Positions 15,360-23,370 of a stretch of 37,829 nucleotides of DNA are shown piece after piece. The notes beneath the pieces were generated by a model. It worked only from the letters and a program-made list of their open reading frames with translations, was not told where the DNA came from and did not search any database. The DNA is from a virus: the IMG/VR virus record IMGVR_UViG_3300044539_000074, positions 1 through 37,829 of that record; one strand, given 5' to 3'. The position numbers were made by a program, and so were the translations under genes. Each line of letters begins with the position of its first letter. Within the stretch, counting starts at the first letter, position 1.

Positions 15360-17231
15360 TTATCTCAATTCTCTTAAATCGAATGTTCTAACACCATCTA
15401 CAGTAATTCTGCCGTAAAATCTATTATTCACCATCTTTTTCGCGTAACGAGTCATTATACCTTTAATCGGTGTAAAGTTGAATGGGTTGTACATTGTAGG
15501 TGTTAATTGTAATGGTACATACGGAGCGTAGATGTATCCTGTATCAAGTAACGATGTTCCTTTGTGTCCAATTAACACTTGGTTAGCTGGGAAGTAAGGG
15601 TCACGATATACTTGGTAACGTCCTGCTAATGTTCCAACTCTTTCAATACCCATATTATATTGGTCTTGTTCAGGTGAAGCATTAGATACGTGGAAGTATT
15701 CTAAGTCATCCATAATCGCTGAAACCTCAGAAGATACTACAATCCAGTTAGCTCCACCTCTTAAAGTAGATTTGTGGATTTGTGCTGACAATTGGTTAAT
15801 TGCAGTAATCAAAGTTTGGTTCCAATCTTTTTGTGTATAGTTTGTTGTTGAAGAGATTCTTCTCCAACCATTGTAATCCCAACGTAAGTTCCATGCCGCA
15901 CCTTTACGTAAATCTCTTAAGATTTCACGGTCGATTTCAGCCGCAACTTGTTCAGATAATAAAGCTGTTAATTCAGCCTCAGCATCGATGTTGTGGAAAG
16001 CTGCAACGTCTTGAGCTAACTCAGGAGACCATTGTGCTCTTAATTTTCTTTCTGTAACAGATACAGTAACTGAATCTAATTCGAAAGAAACCTCACCGAT
16101 TTTATCTTCAAATTCCATATCAGCGTAACGTCTGTAAACAGCAGTAAACCCAGTTGATGGTAATACTCCGATAGTTGTTCCTGTATAACCGTCTAATGTG
16201 TCACCACAAGAAGGACAAGTTGGACAAGATAAATCAACTTCTAAGTAGATGATTCCTGCAGGAGAACAAGTATCATTGTAAGTACCGTTATTACCTGTAG
16301 TTGCAAATGATGTAGTTCCTCTTCCGTTTAATCCTGAAACGATACCTTCACCATATTGTTGAGTAACAACTCTAAACAATAATGAGTTTATTCCGGTAGA
16401 CCCACTTACAACACTACAAGGTGATGTTGTTGAAGTCCATGCAGTTGTAGAATCACTGTAGATTCTTAAATCAGATAAGAAAGTTTCAGTATCAACTTCA
16501 TTACCGTCTGGTCCGATTAATTTACCTGTACCAGCAGTTGTGAATCCTGATAATGCTACGATTACTTTTCTAATGTTTTTTCCATTGAATTGGTTAGCTA
16601 ATGCAGTTGCGTCAGCAACAACTAAACTACCATTTGACCAAACCATAACTGTTGTTGGTTTAGTAACTGCCGACCATTGTCCTTTAGAGTAGTCAAACAA
16701 TCCTGGAGGGTCTAATTGACCTTCGTTTCCTTCATAGAATAAATCATAAAGATTTTTCTTGAATGCGTTTGCTCCTGTGTAACCAGCTCCTGATTGACCA
16801 TCAGCCGCAGTTTGTCCATCAGCCGCACCAATTGGTCCGTAGTGAGTACCACCACCTAATTGAGTTCCTAAGATAGTTTCTTGACCTGATTGGTAACCTT
16901 GAATTTTAGGTACGAAGAAGAACAATTTACCGATTGGTAAGTTCATAGCTTGTACTGATACGATTTCATTCGCAAGTAATTTAGAGAATACTCTTCTTAC
17001 GATAGGGAATACAACCGTTTCGAATGAACCGTTTGAACCTTCACCTGTAGCTTCGTTTATTAAGAAAGACGCTTGGTTCTCATATAACTGAGCTACGTTT
17101 TCTCTCATGTGTCCTTTAAGACCTTCTAGGAATCCTAATTTATCCCATTTGTTGATTGTGTCTTCTTTGATAACTTTAAGGTGTTTTAACCCGATGTTAC
17201 CAACTAATCCTGATTCTAATAATGCTCCCAT
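15360..17231 (-). CDS. Major capsid protein, gp23-like
   Basis: A 623-aa protein with the gp23 pattern of T4-like phages. After a polar N-terminal propeptide comes SFLINE-ATGEGSNGSF, with Glu60-Ala61 where T4 gp23 is cut (Glu65-Ala66). Next comes FPIVRRVFSKLLANEIVSVQ, then LPIGKLFFFVPKIQ, equal to the conserved block after the cleavage site. The C-terminus TRYAKKMVNNRFYGRITVDG is also gp23-typical. T4 gp23 is 521 aa, so about 100 extra residues are present. They probably lie in the region 130-350, rich in Gly, Thr and Ser, with a CPTCPSCGD cysteine patch that may bind metal or form an exposed insertion. It is the last gene of the head operon and is followed by a terminator. Confidence 0.88.
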   Translation of the reverse strand: MGALLESGLVGNIGLKHLKVIKEDTINKWDKLGFLEGLKGHMRENVAQLYENQASFLINEATGEGSNGSFETVVFPIVRRVFSKLLANEIVSVQAMNLPIGKLFFFVPKIQGYQSGQETILGTQLGGGTHYGPIGAADGQTAADGQSGAGYTGANAFKKNLYDLFYEGNEGQLDPPGLFDYSKGQWSAVTKPTTVMVWSNGSLVVADATALANQFNGKNIRKVIVALSGFTTAGTGKLIGPDGNEVDTETFLSDLRIYSDSTTAWTSTTSPCSVVSGSTGINSLLFRVVTQQYGEGIVSGLNGRGTTSFATTGNNGTYNDTCSPAGIIYLEVDLSCPTCPSCGDTLDGYTGTTIGVLPSTGFTAVYRRYADMEFEDKIGEVSFELDSVTVSVTERKLRAQWSPELAQDVAAFHNIDAEAELTALLSEQVAAEIDREILRDLRKGAAWNLRWDYNGWRRISSTTNYTQKDWNQTLITAINQLSAQIHKSTLRGGANWIVVSSEVSAIMDDLEYFHVSNASPEQDQYNMGIERVGTLAGRYQVYRDPYFPANQVLIGHKGTSLLDTGYIYAPYVPLQLTPTMYNPFNFTPIKGIMTRYAKKMVNNRFYGRITVDGVRTFDLRELR

Positions 17232-17263
17232 TTTTTTTGGTTTTTATTAATTTTAATTTATTT

Positions 17264-18775
17264 TTATTTTATTTTTGCCATTAAATCTTTCATTCTTAAG
17301 AACTGTGGATTCTCATATGTTTTTGATTCAAGTAAGTTAACCGCTCCTGTAGAAGGTGATTTTGCGATTGTTCTTTCAATTGACTCGTTCATAGTTTGAG
17401 TTTTAGTTCCTGAGGATAATTCATTTTTAACGACCTGATATAGATTTTTAGATTCTTTGATAGTTTCAACACCATCAAATCTTCTTAAAATGTTAATTTT
17501 TTCTTGTTTTGATGTTGAATGTTCAGTGAACAAACGTGTAGCGTAAGCCAAGTTTGAATTGAAGATTGCAACCTCGTTTAATTTACTTCTGAAAACATTA
17601 AGTGCTTTTCTGTATTCTTCGTTTTTTTCTCTAAGAACTTGTAACTCTGAATTAGTGTTACTTTCTTTGATAGCAGTATTAAAACTTGAATGAGCTCTTG
17701 GTTTTGGTAAACCACCTTTTCTAAAGTTAGACCCTGAACCTAAAGTTCTTACAGCCTCTTTTGTCTCTTCTTTTTTACCTTCAACTTTTTTAACCATTGG
17801 TTTTCTAGTTGAACCTTCTTTTGTTTCAGTTTTCTTAACAACTTTGTTTGTTCCTAATTTAGTTCCTGAATTTTCACCTTCTTTATACTCGAATTTCGCT
17901 TTACCTGTTCCTACAGATTTTGGAGCCTCTTTCATTTTAGTTTTAAATCCTGTTCCTTGATTAGGTGATTTGTTAAATTTAAATTTTGATTGATTACCCA
18001 TCCCAACACCTTTTGGTTTGATAGACATTTTAGCTTCAGTAATAGATTCATCATCCATTTCTTCTTCACCTAATTCTTCTTCGTCTTCTTCATCCATTTC
18101 GATTTCATAAACGATTTCTTCATCGTCCATATCATCAGATTCGTCAAACTCTTCAAAATCAAATTCCACTTCGTCTTCGTCTTCATCATCAGAACCGAAC
18201 ATTCTCTCAACGATTGATTCAATAGATTCGTCACCCATCTCATCTTCTTCAAGTTCTTCGTCCCATTCTTCAGACATTTCAAATTCTTCTTCTTCACTTT
18301 CACCAACAATCATATACTCTTTACCGGTTTCCTCATCTTTAAGGTGAGTGTTTCCTTTGTCGTCTTTTGTTACGACAATGTTGTCATCCGGACCCATAAG
18401 TTGAAATACTCTAAGTACTTCTTCATCGTCTGCGTCAGTTAAGTCAATAGTGTCTTCCTCGTCGTCCATATCTTCTTCGTCACCAAAGTCCATATCTTCT
18501 TCGTCATCAGTATCATCAGTATCCATTTCATCACCTTCTTCATCTGAATCATCACCCATATCAATATCGGCAATATCATCAGAACCCATAGGTTCATCCA
18601 CTTCAACGTCATCAGGGTTAATCTCGTCTTGTTCAGTTAGAGATTCTTTTACTAGGTCTTTGATTTCTTGTTTCATTGTAGAAGCAAGTATTCCTTTTGC
18701 ATTTTCAGCTACCGCTTCTTCCAAGTTTTTCATTTGGATGATAGCCTCTTCAACTAAAGATTTTTCTTTTGCCAT
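17264..18775 (-). CDS. Prohead core scaffold protein, gp22-like, with large acidic insert
   Basis: A 503-aa protein just upstream of gp23, the place of gp22. The N-terminal 45 residues and C-terminal 130 residues are helical (EYRKALNVFRSKLNEVAIF, NLAYATRLFTEH, INILRRFDGVETIKE), matching the gp22 C-terminal region. Between them lie about 190 residues made largely of Asp and Glu with Met, then about 120 basic, low-complexity residues rich in Lys, Gly and Thr. T4 gp22 is about 270 aa, so this is nearly double in length. Scaffold proteins form the prohead core and are degraded by gp21 protease before DNA packaging. The C-terminus MKDLMAKIK is short and basic. Confidence 0.7.
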   Translation of the reverse strand: MAKEKSLVEEAIIQMKNLEEAVAENAKGILASTMKQEIKDLVKESLTEQDEINPDDVEVDEPMGSDDIADIDMGDDSDEEGDEMDTDDTDDEEDMDFGDEEDMDDEEDTIDLTDADDEEVLRVFQLMGPDDNIVVTKDDKGNTHLKDEETGKEYMIVGESEEEEFEMSEEWDEELEEDEMGDESIESIVERMFGSDDEDEDEVEFDFEEFDESDDMDDEEIVYEIEMDEEDEEELGEEEMDDESITEAKMSIKPKGVGMGNQSKFKFNKSPNQGTGFKTKMKEAPKSVGTGKAKFEYKEGENSGTKLGTNKVVKKTETKEGSTRKPMVKKVEGKKEETKEAVRTLGSGSNFRKGGLPKPRAHSSFNTAIKESNTNSELQVLREKNEEYRKALNVFRSKLNEVAIFNSNLAYATRLFTEHSTSKQEKINILRRFDGVETIKESKNLYQVVKNELSSGTKTQTMNESIERTIAKSPSTGAVNLLESKTYENPQFLRMKDLMAKIK

Positions 18776-18798
18776 TTCGTTTTGTTGTTATTTTAATA

Positions 18799-18805
18799 TA
18801 TAAAT
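18799..18805 (-). promoter_or_regulatory. Candidate late promoter motif (GGAGATATTTATA)
   Basis: On the minus strand GGAGATATTTATATATT lies 24 nt (core to ATG) before the scaffold gene. A second similar copy, GGAGATATTTATCAATG, lies at 18866-18872, so the scaffold-capsid pair may have a tandem promoter. Confidence 0.55.
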
Positions 18806-18865
18806 ATCTCCTAATTCAAAAAAAGTTTAAAATTTACTTAAATTGAGTTAGGTTTTTATACATTG

Positions 18866-18872
18866 ATAAATA
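18866..18872 (-). promoter_or_regulatory. Second candidate late promoter motif before scaffold-capsid
   Basis: The core TATTTAT with the same GGAGA lead as the copy at 18799-18805, 67 nt further upstream and just after the terminator of the preceding gene. Confidence 0.4.
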
Positions 18873-18893
18873 TCTCCAAAAAATAAAAAGCAT

Positions 18894-18917
18894 AAAAAAA
18901 GAGGACTATATGTCCTC
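18894..18917 (-). terminator. Terminator after the DUF4494-like gene
   Basis: GAGGAC and GTCCTC (18901-18917) pair around TATAT; on the minus strand the hairpin is followed by seven T. It separates the protease operon from the scaffold-capsid unit. Confidence 0.75.
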
Positions 18918-18942
18918 TTTTACTTAATAATTAAAAATTTAA

Positions 18943-19152
18943 CTACTCAATTACTTCATCAATTTTACTTTCTACAATAGCGGTAATTCTCCACTCCATT
19001 GTATAATGTTCAAAAACTTTGGTAACTTTCGCCTCAACATCAGTAGGGTTGTAACCACTTACTAATTTTTCTTCTCTTAATTTTTTAATCTTACCTGATG
19101 CCTCATCAACTGAGTCCAAGGTAACTTTTGCGATAAAATACTTTTCTTCCAT
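18943..19152 (-). CDS. DUF4494-like small protein
   Basis: A 69-aa protein: KYFIAKVTLDSVDEASGKIK, then EEKLVSGYNPTDVEAKVTKVFE and a short beta-rich end (EWRITAIVESKID). The order strand, variable loop, strand with LVxGxxxxDAEA-type helix, strand resembles the Bacteroidota family DUF4494, whose role is unknown. It lies 14 nt after the prohead protease gene and before a terminator. Its place in the head module may be chance or mean a head-assembly role. Confidence 0.5.
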   Translation of the reverse strand: MEEKYFIAKVTLDSVDEASGKIKKLREEKLVSGYNPTDVEAKVTKVFEHYTMEWRITAIVESKIDEVIE

Positions 19153-19166
19153 TTTGTTTTTTTTTA

Positions 19167-19892
19167 TTAGTAACCCAAATAATCGTTTAATTTTTTCATT
19201 AAGTCAAGCGATTTATTTCCGGAATCACCAACGTGTCTCTCAACACTCATTTTTTTCTCTTCTTCTAAGTTCTCATCGTATAGTTGTTTATCCTCTTTAT
19301 TTAAGAATAGATACGCTCCCGGGGTTGATGGTGATGATACTAAATCAAAACAGATTAATTCAAAATCGTCTTGAACTTCATTTTGTTCACCAATCTTTTT
19401 AAGGGAACCTACACCTCTTGATGAGATACCTAATGTAACTCCTTGTCTTAGGTAGTTAGCTGCTAAGTCACCTTTGGTTGAACAAATACCACTTTCGTGA
19501 TATCCCGGTGATGTAAGTAGTTTTATTTTACCCATTAGGACATTACCTTCCCACCATACTTCGGTGATTGCGTGAGAAACTCTATCTAAATCGATTAAAG
19601 ATGATTCCGGGTGATTTAACTCGGATAGGGCTGTTCCCTTTTTAATCATTTTTTTATAATTCTCCGCCTCTCTTTTTAATATACGTTCAGGATATAATCT
19701 ACCATTTCTATTAGGGGTATCATATTTTTGTAATACGGCATAAAACTCAATTGGTTTAGTGTGGTCAAGAGTTTCGCTAGATTCTCTAATTAATGTTTCG
19801 TTACGATTATCATTTGGGTTAATATACCCAGCATCGTATTCAACTAATATACCTTTCCCTGATTCACTTGGTTGTAATATTCTTAAATTCAT
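19167..19892 (-). CDS. Prohead protease, gp21-like (S78/U9-type serine protease)
   Basis: A 241-aa protein with the herpes-type maturation protease pattern. It has DTPNRNGRLYP at residues 58-68, ELNHPESSLIDLDRVSH at 91-107 with the catalytic-site His94, GISSRGVGS at 155-163 with the nucleophile Ser at 157 or 158, and DFELICFDLVSSPS at 177-190. In T4, gp21 cuts the scaffold, capsid and internal proteins after (I/L)xE, and this window has such sites in several proteins. The C-terminal 40 residues are polar and end in LMKKLNDYLGY. It has its own late-type motif and lies upstream of the scaffold and capsid genes, as in T4. Confidence 0.88.
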   Translation of the reverse strand: MNLRILQPSESGKGILVEYDAGYINPNDNRNETLIRESSETLDHTKPIEFYAVLQKYDTPNRNGRLYPERILKREAENYKKMIKKGTALSELNHPESSLIDLDRVSHAITEVWWEGNVLMGKIKLLTSPGYHESGICSTKGDLAANYLRQGVTLGISSRGVGSLKKIGEQNEVQDDFELICFDLVSSPSTPGAYLFLNKEDKQLYDENLEEEKKMSVERHVGDSGNKSLDLMKKLNDYLGY

Positions 19893-19908
19893 TTTGAATG
19901 TTTTATTT

Positions 19909-19915
19909 ATAAATA
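19909..19915 (-). promoter_or_regulatory. Candidate late promoter motif (AATATTTATAAATA)
   Basis: On the minus strand TTTAATATTTATAAATAAAAC directly follows the stop of the 156-aa gene, with 16 nt from core to the protease ATG. It contains TATAAATA as part of a palindrome. Confidence 0.55.
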
Positions 19916-20386
19916 TTAAACATTCTCGGTTTGTAACAATTCTTCTGTGATTTTACTGTTTTTGGTTAGATAAAAGTTAAAATTTTCATTATCTAAAAAA
20001 TTATCTTTAAAAATTTGTTTTGTTATTTGTTGTAATGATTCTTTTATTTCGTTACATTTGAAATCTAAATCTTCTTGTATTAAATAAAAATTTATTTCAA
20101 GGTTCATAAACGATTTTTTGTTTAGATTGAGTCCGCTGGACCTTAAATCTAAGTCTACAATAAATTTGTCGTTGAATATATCTTTGTTTATTGACTCGTA
20201 GATTGAGTGTTTAATACTCCTACTTAGGTTAAGAACTGTTCTTGTCCAATTATCACATTCGTATATTGGTTCAACCCAAGTTTGGATGTTTAAGTAAAGT
20301 GATTTAAGTTTGATTGAGTCTACCGTTCCATAAACAATCTTCGCTGTTTTGAACCCGTGTAGTAGAGAAGTTTTTCCCTTTTTCAT
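19916..20386 (-). CDS. Unknown protein in head module
   Basis: A 156-aa protein I do not recognise. It has beta strands in the first half (TAKIVYGTVDSIKLKSLYL, FIVDLDLRSSGL, MNLEINFYLI) and helices near the end. No signal peptide. It lies between the portal side and the prohead protease, where T4 has the small prohead-core genes 67 and 68. It could be a positional replacement, but I see no sequence support. It is divergent from the bS21 gene, with a 94-nt gap between starts. Confidence 0.55.
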   Translation of the reverse strand: MKKGKTSLLHGFKTAKIVYGTVDSIKLKSLYLNIQTWVEPIYECDNWTRTVLNLSRSIKHSIYESINKDIFNDKFIVDLDLRSSGLNLNKKSFMNLEINFYLIQEDLDFKCNEIKESLQQITKQIFKDNFLDNENFNFYLTKNSKITEELLQTENV

Positions 20387-20457
20387 TAATTTTCATATTT
20401 TCCTGTTTATTTTTAAAAATAATAGGTGTTTTTATGGGTAATGTCAAAACTTTTTTG

Positions 20458-20477
20458 TAGGAGGGAGATATATGTAG
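20458..20477 (+). promoter_or_regulatory. Strong Shine-Dalgarno plus AUG-UAG start-stop before bS21
   Basis: TAGGAGGGAG at 20458-20467 contains AGGAGG (20459-20464). It lies 16 nt before the bS21 ATG, too far for best use, but only 7 nt before an ATG at 20472 that is followed at once by TAG (20475-20477). It is the only clear, non-coding SD in the window. Confidence 0.6.
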
Positions 20478-20480
20478 TAT

Positions 20481-20675
20481 ATGCTAATAGTAAAATTAAA
20501 TAATCACATTACGATTGAGAAAGCTCTAAAACTCTATAAAAGTAAAGTAATTAAAACCCGTCAAAGCTCTGAATTATCAAAACGAAAAGAATTTAAAAAA
20601 CCATCAGTAATTAAACGTGATGGTCTTTCAAAAGCTAAGTATGTTCAGAAAAAATTTAAATCAGACGATAATTAA
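20481..20675 (+). CDS. rpsU: Ribosomal protein bS21, phage-encoded
   Basis: A 64-aa basic protein with the bS21 pattern: MLIVKLNNHITIEKALKLYK at the start (host bS21 has V-K-x-x-E-x-I-x-x-A-L-x-x-Y/F-K), then SSELSKRKEFKKPSVIKRDG (ExxxRxxFEKPSxxRK in hosts), then a Lys-rich tail. Length suits a Bacteroidota bS21. In Flavobacterium ribosomes bS21 helps bury the anti-SD sequence of 16S rRNA, which explains why these hosts barely use SDs. A phage copy could replace the host protein and change initiation. The gene lies antisense inside the head module, divergent from one gene and overlapping the 3' end of the next by 4 nt. The leader holds a strong SD. Confidence 0.85.
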   Translation: MLIVKLNNHITIEKALKLYKSKVIKTRQSSELSKRKEFKKPSVIKRDGLSKAKYVQKKFKSDDN

Positions 20676-21388
20676 AGATTTTCTTTAAGGTTTTTAAGTT
20701 TGAAGTACGTAAGTTTGTCGTATTTTTCAGAAATTACTTTTGAGATAGTATCCTCAATTCTTATTTGCATTGTTGAATCAGTGCTAGCATTCTTCATTTC
20801 CGTTAGTTTCGTAACTACACCTTCTTTAAGTGTAACGTATTTTTCATTCAATGTTGAATCATCTTCAGACAATAAAGACATTAATTCTTTTTTGTCAGAT
20901 TCAGTTAAACCATCAATATAACTTTTAATAGTTTTGTTTGCAACACTTACCATTGTTGTTAACGGTAAATCAATCCCTTCTGTTTTCACCACCGGTAATT
21001 TTCTAAGAGATTCTGACAGAATGTTTCTACATTTAATTTTAGATTCAATCGTTAATATATCTGAAGAAAACAACGTATCGATAGTCTCATATTGATTCTC
21101 TATCTGTTTATTACCAACCCAAGATTTTATTTTATTTAAATCAGATTGCTTGATTTTATTGATTGTGTTCTCATACATTTTAATACTTTCGTTAATAAAC
21201 TCTCTGGCGTAAGATTCACTTAATGCTTTTGGAGAATTTAATTCATCGTATAAATAAAATAATTTACTTATGTTTTTGTTTTCTAAAACATATTTTTTGA
21301 AATTTTTTATTTCGTCTTTAAATGTGTCGTTAGCGTATGATTCTAACAACACTCTTTCTATTTTTGTTTTTAATATACCGAAGTTCAT
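20672..21388 (-). CDS. Helical head-module protein, possible prohead core component
   Basis: A 238-aa, almost fully helical, charged protein directly downstream of the portal gene, where T4 has prohead core genes 67/68. No family is recognised. The N-terminus MNFGILKTKIERVLLE-SYAN has LLE-S at residues 14-17, compatible with a prohead-protease site, and further (I/L)xE sites occur inside. That fits a core protein degraded during maturation, but these short motifs also arise by chance. It has a late-type motif and its 3' end overlaps the convergent bS21 gene by 4 nt. Confidence 0.55.
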   Translation of the reverse strand: MNFGILKTKIERVLLESYANDTFKDEIKNFKKYVLENKNISKLFYLYDELNSPKALSESYAREFINESIKMYENTINKIKQSDLNKIKSWVGNKQIENQYETIDTLFSSDILTIESKIKCRNILSESLRKLPVVKTEGIDLPLTTMVSVANKTIKSYIDGLTESDKKELMSLLSEDDSTLNEKYVTLKEGVVTKLTEMKNASTDSTMQIRIEDTISKVISEKYDKLTYFKLKNLKENL

Positions 21389-21402
21389 AAGTTTTTTTAT
21401 TT

Positions 21403-21409
21403 ATAAATA
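21403..21409 (-). promoter_or_regulatory. Candidate late promoter motif (GATATTTATAAATA)
   Basis: On the minus strand TTAGATATTTATAAATAAAA begins at the portal stop codon; the core is 14 nt before the ATG at 21388. Confidence 0.55.
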
Positions 21410-21410
21410 T

Positions 21411-23297
21411 CTAATCTTTTAGAAGTTTACCTAATTGAGCTTCAATTTCTCCTAAAGAGTTTCCACCTTTGGATAAATCAATGTATGAATCATCTTCTGT
21501 CATATTACTTCTTTCTACCAATATTTTTAAATTATCTCTATTAAATGATTCAGGAGTTACTTCTGCTTCGGGAGCTGCCGCCTCAGGGGCTCCACCCGGT
21601 TCAGGTCCACCCGGTTCAGGTCCTGGTTCAGGTCCACCTAAATCTTCCATTCCTCCACCTAAGTCTCCACCTCCGCCGAAACCTCCTCCACCTCCCGGTG
21701 GTGGTGGGGATGATGGTGCCGCACCACCGGCAGTTGCTCCGGATGCAGGGTTACCATATAATTTATCGATATTATCGAAGATACCTGTATGTGTTATGAT
21801 AGTTGCCGTATTTGTTAATTCAGCTCCGACAGCCATCTCAATTCTTTGTTGTTGTAAATCAAGTTTGATTTCCTCATCAGAGAATCCTAAAATATGTTTC
21901 TTAGCCCACGATACAGATACCGGAGCAATACCCGCAATTGCCGCAACGGCTTGTTGGTATAATGCAATTTTTTCTTTCCAAAGGTCATTCTTTAATAAAT
22001 CTGCTTGGGATGATGGATTGGTTAGTCCTAACGTAAAGTTAGATAACTCATCTTCAAACCCTAATAAGAATAAATGAATGATTGCAATTTTATTTAATTC
22101 GGCAATCATTGATTTTTGAATCTTATTGATTGTTCTTGCAAAACGAATATCCTGTAATGATAAATTCTTACCATCACCGGCAGTTTCTTCAAATCCTAAA
22201 AATGCTTTAGGAACACGAAGAGCGGTTAATAATTTCTTTTGGATATATTCTATATCGGCAATTTCAGATAAGTTTGTTGCTCCCGGTAACGTATCAATTG
22301 GTGATGCCGCCGCTGGGTCTCTAACAGGAATAAAGTAATCTTGGTCAACAGCCATTTGGTTGAATCTCATATCGACATTACCTGTTTTAGCATCAACAAC
22401 TTGGTCACGTTTAAATTTGTTTGCAACACGTTGTACGTAAGCCTCAACATCTTTATCATCCATATTACCAACGAATACTTTGAACACACGTCTTTCCGGT
22501 GCTCTTGAAGTTCTATAAATTAACATCGCATCTTCCGATAATAATAATTGTTTCCAAATACGTCTTGCTTTTTCTAACATTGACGTTCCGTATGGAAGTT
22601 TTCTATCGTCACCTAATAAACGGAAGTGGGCAACTTCCCAAGAGTTAAACTCCATATCTTTTGCCTTCCACTTAAATCTTAATCCTTTGTGTTCTGCAGG
22701 TTCATCTATAGTTGCAGATTTTGCTGCCATACCTCTTTCCAAACGTTCTATTTCAATGTTTGGTAATTGCATACAACCAACAATACCTTTATCTGAATCT
22801 AATTTTAAATAAACAAAGTTATCACCATACTTACAAGTATTTCTTGTCCACATAGTTAAATTCGTATTAACGTCTAATACGTTATTGAATAAATCGGCTA
22901 GTATAGATTTTATTCTTTTTGATTCAGAATAAATTTGTAACATATATCCATTCTCATCAACAGTTGTTGATTCTTCACCATAGATGTCTAATGCCGCTGA
23001 TATCTCAGGGGTGTATTCCATAGATTCATAATCGTAAAATGAAGCCAAACGAGTTGGTTCATAATAAACTGCTTGAGTGTATAGATTACTTTCAATCTTA
23101 GTCCATTGGTTAGATAGGTAATATGTTTGTTGAGCTTGTAATTTTTCTCTTTCATATTCCGCTTGTGATGTTGTCTTTAACAACTCTTTCTTATCTAACT
23201 TATATGTTGGGTAGTCTTGATTTAATAACGCGTTTGGTCCAAAGGCTCTTGATAACCTTTGCCAAACCGTTAAATCATTATTTTCATTATTTTCCAT
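21411..23297 (-). CDS. Portal protein, gp20-like
   Basis: A 628-aa protein. It opens LTVWQRLSRAFGPNALLN and contains YEPTRLASFYDYESMEYTPE, SAALDIYGEESTTVDENG, DVNTNLTMWTRNTCKYGDNF and IEYIQKKLLTALRVPKAFLGF, all typical of T4-family gp20. The portal forms the 12-subunit ring through which DNA is packed and to which the neck and tail attach. Length is above T4 gp20 (524 aa), mainly because of a C-terminal tail: about 65 residues rich in Gly, Pro, Ala and Glu with runs such as SSPPPPGGGGG, then a 50-residue end. The 5' side faces the adhesin cassette rather than a tail-tube gene as in T4. Confidence 0.87.
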   Translation of the reverse strand: MENNENNDLTVWQRLSRAFGPNALLNQDYPTYKLDKKELLKTTSQAEYEREKLQAQQTYYLSNQWTKIESNLYTQAVYYEPTRLASFYDYESMEYTPEISAALDIYGEESTTVDENGYMLQIYSESKRIKSILADLFNNVLDVNTNLTMWTRNTCKYGDNFVYLKLDSDKGIVGCMQLPNIEIERLERGMAAKSATIDEPAEHKGLRFKWKAKDMEFNSWEVAHFRLLGDDRKLPYGTSMLEKARRIWKQLLLSEDAMLIYRTSRAPERRVFKVFVGNMDDKDVEAYVQRVANKFKRDQVVDAKTGNVDMRFNQMAVDQDYFIPVRDPAAASPIDTLPGATNLSEIADIEYIQKKLLTALRVPKAFLGFEETAGDGKNLSLQDIRFARTINKIQKSMIAELNKIAIIHLFLLGFEDELSNFTLGLTNPSSQADLLKNDLWKEKIALYQQAVAAIAGIAPVSVSWAKKHILGFSDEEIKLDLQQQRIEMAVGAELTNTATIITHTGIFDNIDKLYGNPASGATAGGAAPSSPPPPGGGGGFGGGGDLGGGMEDLGGPEPGPEPGGPEPGGAPEAAAPEAEVTPESFNRDNLKILVERSNMTEDDSYIDLSKGGNSLGEIEAQLGKLLKD

Positions 23298-23326
23298 ATT
23301 CTAAATTTAAATATAATTTTCCTTAT

Positions 23327-23333
23327 ATAAATA
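23327..23333 (-). promoter_or_regulatory. Candidate late promoter motif (CTATTTATATAAG)
   Basis: On the minus strand AAACTATTTATATAAGG lies 29 nt (core to ATG) before the portal start, in the 64-nt gap after the adhesin gene. Confidence 0.5.
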
Positions 23334-23347
23334 GTTTACTTTGTTCT

Positions 23348-23370
23348 AATAAGTATCTGTTTTACTTATT
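23348..23370. repeat. Inverted repeat at the end of the adhesin cassette
   Basis: AATAAGTA (23348-23355) and TACTTATT (23363-23370) form a perfect 8-bp stem with a 7-nt loop across the stop codon of the Hint-domain gene. No T run follows on the minus strand, so it may be an mRNA 3' end stabiliser or processing site rather than a terminator. Confidence 0.4.

Noticed and set aside
18450-18803. Ser-rich open frame on the + strand
   Set aside because: Antisense to the Asp/Glu tract of the scaffold gene, where GAY/GAR codons read as Ser codons.
21469-22077. Pro/Ser-rich open frame on the + strand
   Set aside because: Antisense to the Gly/Pro tail of the portal gene, which has a clear family match.
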